Source of the DNA: JAJZEO01 sp964350315 | GTDB lineage: Bacteria; Chlamydiota; Chlamydiia; Chlamydiales; 2-12-FULL-49-11 | Length of the DNA stretch: 64,000 nucleotides | Direction of reading: 5' to 3' | Assembly: GCA_964350315.1 (NCBI GenBank) | Contig: CAYGJD010000010.1 | Span: 7,648 to 71,647, forward strand | Shown: positions 9,205 to 17,752 of the stretch, piece after piece | Layout: each line of letters opens with the position of its first letter | How positions within the stretch are numbered: the first letter of the stretch is position 1 | Position numbers and translations under genes: made by a program | Notes under the pieces: generated by a model | What the model saw: only the letters and a program-made list of their open reading frames with translations | Databases searched by the model: none | What the model was told of the DNA's origin: nothing

Positions 9205-10115
9205 CTCAACTTTTTCAAAGAATTCTTACTTTTGCTATCCGCGGAGGATTGGATTCCCCTGAGAAAGTCAAACTTATTTCCAAAGGCATAACAACCGAAA
9301 CATACCAACTCCAGGATTCGACTAAAAAGTATATTGTTGTTTTATTCCGAAGGAAAGAGTGTAATTTCCATCCTTTTCTAGCCACAAAAGCAACTAAACA
9401 TTTTTCTGAAATGGGGTTTCCAGTTCCCAAGATCATCTCAACAGGAAAGATTGAAGCGTATGACGCAATATTGACCGAATTCTCACAGGGGAAAGTAAAA
9501 CCTCATTGGGAAATATGTGATTACGAAAGTCTTGGATTTCTCATTGGAAATCTACACTTATCCCAGAAACAGCTTCTTATACCAGAGCCAGCTGAAACAA
9601 TTATCCAAGATATGCAAAGACGTCTAACTAATCTAAAAGATGCCATCCCAGATGTTTTTAAAGGAATATTTGCTGAAGTTGATAATCTTGCTAAACTTTG
9701 GCCAGATCACCTTCCAAAAGGTTTAATCCATGGAGACATTTGGTATAAAAACGTTCTTTTTGAGGATGGTCAAATCTCAGCTCTTCTTGATTTTTCCTTC
9801 CCCTATTACGACTGTTTGATCTATGACTTGGCAACGATCATGAAGGGCATTTATTTTTCTAATAATGCTACTATTGAAGATGAAAAATTCAATGCATTCT
9901 TAGAACAATACCAAATAGCAAACCCGTTATCAAATGAAGAAATCGAAGCTCTGCCCCTGATGCTAAAGGCTAAAATCATCTATACTATTATTTTTATGTT
10001 AGAACAAGCTAATAGTAACGCACCTCAGCGAGAAAATTTTCTCAGTACAGCTATGTTTAATTTGCTGAAATTAAACGAAACTCACGAAATATCTTTCGAA
10101 AAAATCCTTCTTTAG
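9201..10115 (+). CDS. APH-family small-molecule kinase (homoserine kinase type II-like)
   Basis: Phosphotransferase of the APH/choline kinase/homoserine kinase II superfamily. The catalytic loop HGDIWYKNVLF carries Asp179 and Asn184, and the metal-binding Asp197 sits in LLDFSF, followed by YDLATIM. The N-lobe has TETYQL, a Val-Val-Leu-Phe strand and GFPVPKII. The substrate cannot be read from the sequence; homoserine, choline, a sugar or an amino alcohol are all possible. The start is a TTG whose last two bases overlap the TGA stop of the upstream gene (TTGA) with AAGGAAG a few bases upstream, a strong case for coupled translation with the degenerate paralogue. No other methionine/threonine pathway gene is adjacent. 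Confidence 0.75.
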   Translation: MTQLFQRILTFAIRGGLDSPEKVKLISKGITTETYQLQDSTKKYIVVLFRRKECNFHPFLATKATKHFSEMGFPVPKIISTGKIEAYDAILTEFSQGKVKPHWEICDYESLGFLIGNLHLSQKQLLIPEPAETIIQDMQRRLTNLKDAIPDVFKGIFAEVDNLAKLWPDHLPKGLIHGDIWYKNVLFEDGQISALLDFSFPYYDCLIYDLATIMKGIYFSNNATIEDEKFNAFLEQYQIANPLSNEEIEALPLMLKAKIIYTIIFMLEQANSNAPQRENFLSTAMFNLLKLNETHEISFEKILL

Positions 10116-10190
10116 ACACAATCGCTCGTTTATCCATTGTAGATAAAGTTAATATTGCCCATACATGAACTATGGGGAGGAAAATTACCC

Positions 10191-11438
10191 ATGAAAGATC
10201 TTTTACGAAACACATTCGCTCCTCTAACGTCACTGCTCATTATCATGCTGGGTACTAGTTTTTTCAATACTTTTATGTCTATCCGTATTTCAACAGACGG
10301 TTGGAATAGTGCTATGACCGGACTTGTCTACTCTGCCTATTATCTTGGTATGATGATTGGTGCCATCTATATGGAAAAAGTCATTAACCGAACTGGCCAT
10401 ATTAGAGCATTTGCAATCTTTGCCGCCTGTACTGCATGCGCAATAACTCTCCAAAGCTTTACTTTATCCCCAATATCCTGGCTTCTTTTCCGTGTTATTA
10501 TGGGAATGGCTTGCGCTGGTTTATTTATTGTTATCGAAAGTTGGCTTCTTCTACTATCCTCATCTTCCTCAAGAGGAGCAGTCCTCTCTCTATATATGGT
10601 GTCCTTATATTCAGCTCAATCAGTTGGTCAATTTATCCTAAACTTCGTCCCTATTCAAACGAACATGGCCTTTAGTTTAACCGTTGTCTTCTGTACTCTC
10701 TCTATCATTCCTGTTTGCGTGATGAAAGCATCAGCCCCTCCGACCCATGAGTCTGAGTATATCAATATCTTTTACCTCTTAAAGAAGGTCCCTCTAGGCT
10801 TTATTGGAAACTTTATCGCAGGATTAATTTTGGGTTCGTTTTACGCTTTAGGACCGGTTTTTGCTAAAGAATCAAACTTCGATATTTGGCAAATTTCATT
10901 GATTATGTCTGTGACGATCTTTGGTGGAATGGCTCTTCAATGGCCAATTGGATTATTTTCAGACCTTGTAGAAAGACGTAAAGTTATTATTACCATTGCA
11001 CTTGTTCTACTCTTTATTAGTATAATTCTATTCACGTTTGAACATATACCATTTCCCGCACTACTCTTTCTTCTATTCTTCTATGGTGGATTTTCATTTA
11101 CCCTCTATCCTATTTCCATCACTTATTGTTGCGACTTTTTCTCCTCTGCAGGTCTCACTTCAGTTACTTGCGCTGCCCTTGTTATTTACGGAATTGGATG
11201 TATTCTTGGACCACTACTTTCACCTCTTGTAATGGAAGTCACAAAGCCGTCTGGTCTTTTTCTATTCACAGCAATCCTCTCATTGATTCTTGCTATCTAT
11301 GCCTCTTGGCGTCAACATAAGCTACCTCAACAAGCAAAAGATACAAAAGAACCCTACCAAGCTCTTCCAGGAACCTCTCCTAGAGCAGCAGACCTTGATC
11401 CAAGAGCAGAAGACAAGGCAAATTCACATACAAATTAA
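10191..11438 (+). CDS. Major facilitator superfamily transporter
   Basis: A 415-residue inner-membrane protein with about 12 hydrophobic segments. The layout (short N-terminus, LVYSAYYLGMMIGAIYMEKVINRTGHIRAF in TM2-loop 2-3, ESWLLL in TM5, IGLFSDLVERR in the TM8-9 loop) resembles YcaD-type MFS carriers. The start ATG 10191 has a strong GGGGAGG ten bases upstream; a TTG at 10155 is rejected. The C-terminal tail of about 35 residues is hydrophilic and Pro/Ala/Asp-rich. Substrate unknown. It follows the kinase gene by 75 bases and may be co-transcribed with it, so a shared metabolite is conceivable but unproven. Confidence 0.85.
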   Translation: MKDLLRNTFAPLTSLLIIMLGTSFFNTFMSIRISTDGWNSAMTGLVYSAYYLGMMIGAIYMEKVINRTGHIRAFAIFAACTACAITLQSFTLSPISWLLFRVIMGMACAGLFIVIESWLLLLSSSSSRGAVLSLYMVSLYSAQSVGQFILNFVPIQTNMAFSLTVVFCTLSIIPVCVMKASAPPTHESEYINIFYLLKKVPLGFIGNFIAGLILGSFYALGPVFAKESNFDIWQISLIMSVTIFGGMALQWPIGLFSDLVERRKVIITIALVLLFISIILFTFEHIPFPALLFLLFFYGGFSFTLYPISITYCCDFFSSAGLTSVTCAALVIYGIGCILGPLLSPLVMEVTKPSGLFLFTAILSLILAIYASWRQHKLPQQAKDTKEPYQALPGTSPRAADLDPRAEDKANSHTN

Positions 11439-11445
11439 TTTTTTC

Positions 11446-11946
11446 TTAGACACTTGATGGGAAAAGCTCTTTAAATTGATCACGAAGTGATGATGGAACA
11501 ACCTCATCAACTCCAGCCTTATCGTACATAATAAAATACATACAAGAAAACATGATCCCTAAAGCTGGACTAAAAATAGCAATGAAAAGCGCTAGAGCAC
11601 AGACAATAGAACGCTTCAATGAAAGATAAGATTTTGCAAGAGCGGTTTTTATTGGAGACAACTGAAAAAAAGTAAGCAATGCAAGAGACAACTTTATCAA
11701 AGTTGCTGCTAATGAATAAAATCCCCAGGCAATATCTGCAACTAGAAGTAGAAAAAAAAAGAGTCTTGCCGCTATTGCTGAAAAAATAAGATCTTTTGAA
11801 TTAGCCGATTTTGGAATAAAACTTTCATCAATACGATTTGCACGAAAAGCACTTGGATCAATCTTGGAGCGCGCAGACTCATTGTCATCAAAGATTTTCT
11901 CTGTATGTACCTTTTCGTAAAAGTCAAAAATGTTATAAATCGCCAC
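11446..11946 (-). CDS. Unknown membrane protein with two long hydrophobic blocks
   Basis: A 166-residue product. The first 55 residues are charged and soluble. Two long hydrophobic blocks follow, IFSAIAARLFFFLLLVADI through LLTFF (about 55-93) and RSIVCALALFIAIF through FIMY (about 110-140), separated by a basic segment; the last 25 residues are polar (DEVVPSSLRDQF). The start is a GTG preceded by GAGG. I cannot assign a function. The bilobed hydrophobic profile is compatible with an inclusion-membrane protein, but that is weak evidence because ordinary two- to four-TM proteins look the same. It is convergent with the MFS gene and lies downstream of sthA on the same strand. Confidence 0.65.
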   Translation of the reverse strand: MAIYNIFDFYEKVHTEKIFDDNESARSKIDPSAFRANRIDESFIPKSANSKDLIFSAIAARLFFFLLLVADIAWGFYSLAATLIKLSLALLTFFQLSPIKTALAKSYLSLKRSIVCALALFIAIFSPALGIMFSCMYFIMYDKAGVDEVVPSSLRDQFKELFPSSV

Positions 11947-11979
11947 AGATCCTCACTTAAAAATTTTGAAAATCTCTTT

Positions 11980-13380
11980 TCAACGAGTCCTTAATTTATT
12001 GACCCCATTCAATGCCGCAATACGAAACATTTCAGCATATGTGGGGAAATTAAAAACTTCTTCAATAAAATAATCGATTTTTGCATTAAATGATATTGCA
12101 AGTTGCGCTATATGCATAAGCTCTGTTGACCCTTGTCCAATAATATGAGCTCCAAGAAGTTGCAAACTTTTAGGATCAAATAGCAACTTACACATCCCAT
12201 TTTCTGACCCTGAAATGACACTTCTTGACACCTCATAATAATAGGCTCTGCCAATCTCGTATTCTCTTCCCTCATCTTTCAGTTCTTCTTCTGTCTTTCC
12301 AATGTAAGAAATTTCTGGAATTGTATAAATTCCATAAGGATATATTTGAGAATTTTTATTAATAGCATGACCACATGCATTTAAGGCCGCGAGCCGTCCT
12401 TGCACTAACCCCGTCGATGACAAGCACGGCCCACCAATCACGTCCCCCGCTGCATAAATATTTTCATTTGCTGTTCTAAAATGATCATCAACTTCAAGAT
12501 AACCCCATTTATTTGTCGAAAGACCCACTGCTTCAATATTTAAACACCCTACATTCGCTTCCCTTCCAGCTGCAATCAAAGCTGTCTCAGCAACATGTTC
12601 ACTTCCATCATCTAAAGTAACAACAACTTCGTTTCCTGTATTTTTAATATCGACATATCCTTTTCCGCCTATGAATCTAAGTCCATTTTCTTCCATTGAA
12701 ATAAGTAAATGTGACCCAATCTCTCTATCCAGAAAGGATAAAATGCGTTCACGTTTGTCAATTAAAGTGACTTTAGTTCCCAAAACAGAAAACATACTCG
12801 CATATTCAGAACCTACAACTCCTGCACCAATAACAACCATTGACCCCGGAACATGGTCCAATTCCAAAAGACCTGTTGAAGTGAAAATTCTTTTTTCATC
12901 GCAAACAATCTTATCGGGAACCCTTGGCCTTGAACCAGGAGTTAATAAAACTTTGCTAGGTCGAAAAATCTTAATCACTTCATTTTTATCATTTATAATT
13001 TCAACAGTATTGTGCTCAGAAAATCTTGCTTTTCCTTTAACAAGTTCAATACGATTTTTAGTAAGTTGTCGAGTGAGAGTCTCTTTCAAATGGTGCTTAA
13101 CCCAATTAACCCGGTGGTTTAGAGCCGCAATAGATATTTCGCTTGCTTCAGGAAGCATTGAAGGAGTTGCATAAAAACTCTTTGTACGAAAGTTTGTTAG
13201 ATCAAGGATAGCTTCTCTTAAAGCTTTTGAAGGAATCGTACCTGTCCATAAAGAAGAACCGCCTGCTTCCCATGCTTCAATCACAACAACGCTTTTCCCA
13301 AATTTACTTGCTTGTATAGCGCCCTTTTGCCCCGCAGGACCAGAACCAACAACAAGAAAATCGATCTCATCTACATGCAT
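11980..13380 (-). CDS. sthA: Soluble pyridine nucleotide transhydrogenase
   Basis: FAD flavoprotein expected to exchange hydride between NADPH and NAD+. The N-terminal FAD-binding motif VVGSGPAGQKG (residues 11-20) and GGSSLWTGTIPSKALREA correspond to the SthA signature (GGGCTHWGTIPSKALR), not to the CxxxxC of lipoamide or mercuric reductases; here even the single Cys is Ser. A second Rossmann motif VVIGAGVVGSEYASMF binds the nicotinamide nucleotide, and IYAAGDVIG is the FAD-contacting segment. The C-terminus HIIGQGSTELMHI and FNFPTYAEMFRIAALNG is typical of SthA. Length 466 matches the family. Start ATG 13380. It gives this energy parasite-type organism a way to balance NADPH without a membrane transhydrogenase. 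Confidence 0.9.
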   Translation of the reverse strand: MHVDEIDFLVVGSGPAGQKGAIQASKFGKSVVVIEAWEAGGSSLWTGTIPSKALREAILDLTNFRTKSFYATPSMLPEASEISIAALNHRVNWVKHHLKETLTRQLTKNRIELVKGKARFSEHNTVEIINDKNEVIKIFRPSKVLLTPGSRPRVPDKIVCDEKRIFTSTGLLELDHVPGSMVVIGAGVVGSEYASMFSVLGTKVTLIDKRERILSFLDREIGSHLLISMEENGLRFIGGKGYVDIKNTGNEVVVTLDDGSEHVAETALIAAGREANVGCLNIEAVGLSTNKWGYLEVDDHFRTANENIYAAGDVIGGPCLSSTGLVQGRLAALNACGHAINKNSQIYPYGIYTIPEISYIGKTEEELKDEGREYEIGRAYYYEVSRSVISGSENGMCKLLFDPKSLQLLGAHIIGQGSTELMHIAQLAISFNAKIDYFIEEVFNFPTYAEMFRIAALNGVNKLRTR

Positions 13381-13451
13381 TCAATTTTCCAAAAGTGAAA
13401 ACTTCGTTTATGGTGGTAATCTTTTTTTTATTTCAATTTGAGACTTTTAAA

Positions 13452-15050
13452 TCAAGCTTTTCTCGTCAGACCAAGTAAAGAAAGTACATGATCAATTCTA
13501 AAAAGATAGCTGAGAGTAAGAAAAACTACGCCAAAGAATGACGTTAAAACCATAAATTCTCTTAGTTGGACAACAAAAGAACGTGAGAATTCAACTGTCA
13601 TATCTCCCATGAATAAATTAATGATAGGGTATTGCAAAAAGACATGCCCAAAAATAAGAGTAACCACACCAGCAATCATTGAGGCAATTGTCACTTTTAC
13701 AAAGGTGGGCATTACAGCAGAAAGAATTCGTATATGTAATCGAGAAAGTAAAAATCTAGCGTTGAAATAAGCAGAAATACTTGTTCCAACAGCAATTCCC
13801 GTTGCCCCCCAACCAAGCCCGAAAACCATGATTAAATTCAGAGTTAAATTCATGCCAACTGCAATCAGAGATGCAAGTGTTGGAGTCCAATAATCTCGTC
13901 TTGCATAAAAAGCTGGAGCCAAGAGAAGAACAAAAGCAGATGGGACCAGGCCTAAACCATATCCCCAAAGACAGTATGTAGTATGAATAGTTGATGAATT
14001 CGTAAAAAGACCACGACCGTAAAGTAGATTTACAGAAGCTCCGCCCAGTAAGAATATCGCAATCGTTCCAGGAAAGAGAAGGCTAAAAGTACGCCCAAAA
14101 GCAAACTTTAAAAGTGATTTATACGTTTTATGATCATCATTTTTTATCGCTCTTGTTAGAGGTGGCATCAGTGCAGATGCAATCGCAATTCCAAAAAGAG
14201 CCAGTGGAAGTTGCTGTAATTTATGCGAATAACTCAGATAGGCAGGCCCTTCCAATGATGCATATCTTGCAATTATCACATCAACTGCACTATTAATTTG
14301 AACCGCCGCAACACCAACAACACCAAGTAAAAGAGGGATGACCATCGTCTTCAACTCATTTGTAAAAAGTCTTGCCCTCATCCATTCTTTCAAAGTAATA
14401 AATTCAGATGCATATTTTTTTAATCCAGATACAGTCATCCCCCACTGCAAGCAAAATGAGAGAACAACAGCAATCGAAAGATACATCATTGCTTGATAGG
14501 GCTCATGTTTGCGAAACGTCCAAATAGCTATAATCCAAACAAAATTAAATGCAACTGGAGCCACACCTGGTGTGAAAAAATTTTTCTCACATTGTAGTAG
14601 TGCAATTGAAAGACCAAAAAGACAGATAAAAACAAGCCCTGGCAGCATACACATGGTCATCTTTAAAATTTGTTCTGTGCCATAGGTAAAATTCTGAAAA
14701 TAAATGAGAGAACCAACAAAAACTTCTAAAACTAGAATAATTCCTATCAATAAAATGACTAAAGACCAAAATAAATCTCTAAAAAATAGAGCTGCAGCTT
14801 TCGGATCCTTCTTCCTTTTTCCTTCAAAAAAAGGTATAAACCCATTTAGAAGGGCCCCTTCTCCAAACAAACGTCTTAATAAATTTGAAAGTCTAAAAGC
14901 CAAAAGAAATGCCGCTACAGCAGGCGTAGTACCAAAATAATACGCCATAGACAAATCTCTTACCATTCCTGTAATGCGACTAATCACCGTTCCAGTAAAA
15001 AACTGAGAAGCAGATTTAGCTACACTACTATGCGTATCTTGTGGGACCAT
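13452..15050 (-). CDS. murJ: Lipid II flippase MurJ (MviN)
   Basis: A MOP-superfamily integral membrane protein of 532 residues with about 14 hydrophobic segments, expected to flip lipid II for peptidoglycan synthesis. Diagnostic motifs are SRITGMVRDLSMAYYFG, the conserved RLSNLLRRLFGEGAL...FIPFF near the N-terminus, and PLALFGIAIASALMPPLTR mid-protein. Start ATG 15050. It is divergent from rpmB, with an 81-base gap containing the rpmB promoter. A full-length flippase implies at least septal peptidoglycan synthesis, consistent with chlamydiae. Confidence 0.95.
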   Translation of the reverse strand: MVPQDTHSSVAKSASQFFTGTVISRITGMVRDLSMAYYFGTTPAVAAFLLAFRLSNLLRRLFGEGALLNGFIPFFEGKRKKDPKAAALFFRDLFWSLVILLIGIILVLEVFVGSLIYFQNFTYGTEQILKMTMCMLPGLVFICLFGLSIALLQCEKNFFTPGVAPVAFNFVWIIAIWTFRKHEPYQAMMYLSIAVVLSFCLQWGMTVSGLKKYASEFITLKEWMRARLFTNELKTMVIPLLLGVVGVAAVQINSAVDVIIARYASLEGPAYLSYSHKLQQLPLALFGIAIASALMPPLTRAIKNDDHKTYKSLLKFAFGRTFSLLFPGTIAIFLLGGASVNLLYGRGLFTNSSTIHTTYCLWGYGLGLVPSAFVLLLAPAFYARRDYWTPTLASLIAVGMNLTLNLIMVFGLGWGATGIAVGTSISAYFNARFLLSRLHIRILSAVMPTFVKVTIASMIAGVVTLIFGHVFLQYPIINLFMGDMTVEFSRSFVVQLREFMVLTSFFGVVFLTLSYLFRIDHVLSLLGLTRKA

Positions 15051-15080
15051 ACCCCCTGTTTATACCTTAGATGGATTTAC

Positions 15081-15109
15081 TTGTCTATTTTCATCGCTTA
15101 TGTTACACT
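15081..15109 (+). promoter_or_regulatory. Promoter of rpmB
   Basis: TTGTCT (15081-15086), spacer of 17, TACACT (15104-15109). The predicted transcription start is about 15116, giving a leader of roughly 16 bases to the rpmB ATG at 15132. Confidence 0.5.
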
Positions 15110-15131
15110 GCTCCGAAACCAAGGGTATCAT

Positions 15132-15410
15132 ATGTCTAGAAGATGTGAAATTACTTCAAAAAGATTCGGTAAAGGGAAAAAATACTGTTACCGTGGAATT
15201 GCAAAGAAAAACAAAGGAATTGGGCTTAACATCACTGGTTCAAGTAAGAGACAGCACCGTCCAAACCTTTTTGTTCAAAAATTTTGGTCACCTGAGAAAA
15301 AGGCTTTTGTCAAAATGAAAATCTCAGCTCATGCTTTACGAATTATCGACCGCGTCGGTATTGATTCTGTATTGAGAAAATTGGCTAAAAAGGCACAAGC
15401 TGCAAACTAA
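15132..15410 (+). CDS. rpmB: 50S ribosomal protein L28
   Basis: A basic 92-residue protein starting MSRRCEITSKR with the L28 features GKKYCYRGIAKK.KGIG and NITGSSKRQHRPNLF. An open frame continues upstream to 15030, but that part would overlap murJ on the other strand and is not L28-like, so ATG 15132 is used. The last bases overlap a possible start of the phospholipase D-like gene. Confidence 0.95.
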   Translation: MSRRCEITSKRFGKGKKYCYRGIAKKNKGIGLNITGSSKRQHRPNLFVQKFWSPEKKAFVKMKISAHALRIIDRVGIDSVLRKLAKKAQAAN

Positions 15411-16542
15411 GTTTTTCAAGCGAAAGGCTCTACTAATAATTTTTACAATTCTGTGGGGCTTTTTCCTTTTTTTTTCGATCAAGCAAGAAATCTTTCCATC
15501 CGATCTTAAAAAAAAATCTTTCTTTGTTCTCTATGCAAGCGAAGATCATTGCGACTTGAAATACATCATTCTTTCCACTATCGCAAAAGCACAAACATCC
15601 TTATATCTAGCTTCATATGGTTTTTCTGATCCAGACCTCATTGCCCTAATAAAAGAAAAAGCACATGGCAATATCCCCATTAAAATTACTTACGACAAAG
15701 ATTACCCTCCCCCCCTTTCAAAAAACATTGTTGAACTAAACAAAGATACTAAGTCAGGGCTAATGCATCGTAAGATCACCATTGTCGACAATCAAATAAT
15801 TCTTTTAGGGTCAACCAACTCTACTGAACCCTCGATGAAGATACATAATAATCTTTTGCTTTATATGGAGAATAAAAGCCTTGCCGATGCCATTGAAAAC
15901 TCTTTTTTCTATCAAACTGAGAACTTTACTTACTTTCCGTTACCCTCAGAGAAAAAACTTGCCCTTGATTCTTTGCTCGAATTGATCGATTCAGCTCAGG
16001 ACCACATTCATTTAGCCATATTCACATTCACTCATAAAACCCTTGTTGACAAACTTATAGAAGCGCATAACAGAGGAGTTAAAGTTCGAGTAACTATTGA
16101 CTCAGGATCAGCAAGAAGCACCTCAAAAAGCGCGGTCACCAAACTACGTCAACATGGCATTCCTATTTATCAACAACTTGAATCTTGCCTCTTTCATCAT
16201 AAATGCGCCCTTATCGATGAAAAATTTGTAATGGGATCTGTAAATTGGACAAAATCAGGATTTGAAAGAAACAGAGAATATTTGATGATTTTTACAAAAA
16301 TGCCGCAAAATGACCTTCTACAAGTGAAAAAATTTTTCAATTTAATTGAACATTCATCAAAAAGATTGCAAGTATCAAAAAAACCTGCTACGAAAAAATC
16401 ATGGCGCATCCCTTATTTTCCATCTCACTTTCTCTGTTCCTCCTTATGGATCCCATTGGGAACATCCCCGTCTACATATCTATACTGCGCTCTATTGAGA
16501 ACAAACGATCTTTGTGGATCGTATTCCGAGAAATGTGCATAG
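15400..16542 (+). CDS. Phospholipase D-like protein with N-terminal signal anchor; start codon unresolved
   Basis: Two HKD motifs (HxKx4D) are present: HRKITIVD in the first half and HHKCALID in the second, each followed by GS-N, so both catalytic halves of a PLD-superfamily phosphodiesterase are intact. The first standard start codon in frame is a TTG at 15556 with no Shine-Dalgarno, but that would cut off the first domain strand (FFVLYASEDHC) and a signal-anchor-like KRKALLIIFTILWGFFLFF encoded at 15418-15477. The frame is open up to a stop at 15373-15375 without any ATG, GTG or TTG; CTG at 15400, seven bases after AAGG, is my best guess. Runs of nine T and nine A in this stretch could instead hide a frameshift. 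The last 47 codons run through the marC start in another frame. Resembles C. trachomatis CT084. Confidence 0.75.
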   Translation: MQTKFFKRKALLIIFTILWGFFLFFSIKQEIFPSDLKKKSFFVLYASEDHCDLKYIILSTIAKAQTSLYLASYGFSDPDLIALIKEKAHGNIPIKITYDKDYPPPLSKNIVELNKDTKSGLMHRKITIVDNQIILLGSTNSTEPSMKIHNNLLLYMENKSLADAIENSFFYQTENFTYFPLPSEKKLALDSLLELIDSAQDHIHLAIFTFTHKTLVDKLIEAHNRGVKVRVTIDSGSARSTSKSAVTKLRQHGIPIYQQLESCLFHHKCALIDEKFVMGSVNWTKSGFERNREYLMIFTKMPQNDLLQVKKFFNLIEHSSKRLQVSKKPATKKSWRIPYFPSHFLCSSLWIPLGTSPSTYLYCALLRTNDLCGSYSEKCA

Positions 16543-17009
16543 CGCTTGTCATCATCACCATTTTTGCTCTATTTGGCAGTCGACTTCTTACATTTTTAGA
16601 TATTTCAGGAGAGTCGATTCAATTAGCTGGGGGAATTGTCTTATTTATTATTGCTGTTAAAATGATTTTTCCAGAAAAAGGAACTCTTGCTGACTCCCTA
16701 TTTCAGGAAGGCGAGCCATTTATATTCCCATTAGCAATTCCTCTTGTTGCAGGCCCTTCCGTTTTAGCAGCCGTTATGATATACTCACGGCAGCTTGAAT
16801 CTATGATGATCCTTTTGTCTTCAATAGTCGTTGCTTGGTTTTTTTCGATGATCATCTTACTATCATCGACAATCTTGAAGAAATGGCTAGGAACAAGAGG
16901 AATATCTGCCCTCGAGCGATTGATGGGCCTAATGTTGATGCTCATAGCTATCAATATGTTTCTTGAAGGAATTGACATTCACTATGCTACTCCAATTACC
17001 AAACATTAA
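16401..17009 (+). CDS. MarC-family integral membrane protein
   Basis: A 202-residue protein with six hydrophobic segments. The N-terminal segment ending in MDPIGNIPVYISIL and later PLAIPLVAGPSVLAAVMI are MarC/YhgN hallmarks. Function of the family is unclear despite the name. ATG 16401 gives the expected first membrane helix; choosing Met16 (16446) would delete it. The gene overlaps the end of the phospholipase D-like frame by 142 bases and the start of truA by 26. marC next to map matches the C. trachomatis CT852-CT851 order as I recall it. Confidence 0.9.
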   Translation: MAHPLFSISLSLFLLMDPIGNIPVYISILRSIENKRSLWIVFREMCIALVIITIFALFGSRLLTFLDISGESIQLAGGIVLFIIAVKMIFPEKGTLADSLFQEGEPFIFPLAIPLVAGPSVLAAVMIYSRQLESMMILLSSIVVAWFFSMIILLSSTILKKWLGTRGISALERLMGLMLMLIAINMFLEGIDIHYATPITKH

Positions 17010-17727
17010 ACTTATCATCACCTACGACGGCTCCTCTTTTCTCGGTTTTCAAAAAACAGAAGAAAGACTTGGTATAGAAGACTTTCTTTCCAGAGCTCTC
17101 AAGCAAGTTTTAAATAAAGAAGTTAAAATCCAAGGCGCCTCAAGAACAGACAAAGGTGTTCATGCACATTTTCAAGTAGTCAATTTTTTTCTTCCAACCC
17201 CCTTTCCCCTTCTAAATCTTCTTACAGCACTTAATGCTAACCTTCCAAAACAAATACGGATTACCTCTATTGAGAACGTAGAACCAGATTTTCATCCAAC
17301 TCTAAGTGCAAAATCAAAAACGTATCGTTACTTAATAGAAAACACACCTATACACTCTCCTTTTAAGACAACGACAACCTGGCATGTGCATGAACCTTTA
17401 GATCTTTATTCTATGAAAGAAGGGGCGAAACATCTCATCGGCACCCATGACTTTTCTGCTTTTGCGACAAAAGGCCACAACAAAGAAACAGTCAGAACAG
17501 TTTATTCTATTGATATTGTTAAAGATCAGGAAATACTTTCTTTTACAGTAAAAGGAAAATCTTTTCTTTATCACATGGTAAGAACGATTGTTGGAACGCT
17601 TGTATACATCGGAAAGGGAAAATTAAATCCAATCGATTGTAAAAAGATATTATCTACTTTAGATAGAAGAGTAGCAGGACCCTGTGCTCCTGCTCATGGA
17701 CTTTCTTTGTATCACATTGACTATTAG
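16984..17727 (+). CDS. truA: tRNA pseudouridine(38-40) synthase
   Basis: Isomerises uridines 38-40 in the tRNA anticodon arm. The catalytic Asp56 is in GASRTDKGVHA; other family segments are ITYDGSSFLGFQ at the N-terminus, KTYRYLI, and FLYHMVRTIVGTLVYIGKGKL near the end. At 247 residues it has normal length. ATG 16984 is preferred over TTG codons at 16963 and 16972; AAGGA lies 13 bases upstream. It overlaps the 3' end of marC, suggesting coupled expression. Confidence 0.95.
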   Translation: MLLQLPNIKLIITYDGSSFLGFQKTEERLGIEDFLSRALKQVLNKEVKIQGASRTDKGVHAHFQVVNFFLPTPFPLLNLLTALNANLPKQIRITSIENVEPDFHPTLSAKSKTYRYLIENTPIHSPFKTTTTWHVHEPLDLYSMKEGAKHLIGTHDFSAFATKGHNKETVRTVYSIDIVKDQEILSFTVKGKSFLYHMVRTIVGTLVYIGKGKLNPIDCKKILSTLDRRVAGPCAPAHGLSLYHIDY

Positions 17728-17746
17728 CCCACATTTTTAGTATAAT
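17717..17746 (+). promoter_or_regulatory. Near-consensus promoter of map, predicted leaderless
   Basis: TTGACT (17717-17722), spacer of 18, TATAAT (17741-17746). The predicted start, seven bases after the -10 box, is the A of the map ATG at 17753. There is no Shine-Dalgarno. The -35 box lies inside the last codons of truA. Confidence 0.7.
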
Positions 17747-17752
17747 GATTCC

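Noticed and set aside
12671..13174. A 167-codon plus-strand ORF opposite sthA
   Set aside because: It is a mirror frame of a well-conserved flavoprotein gene and shows no domain or ribosome-binding site of its own.
15030..15131. N-terminal extension of L28 upstream of ATG 15132
   Set aside because: Not L28-like, overlaps the start of murJ and lies across the predicted promoter.
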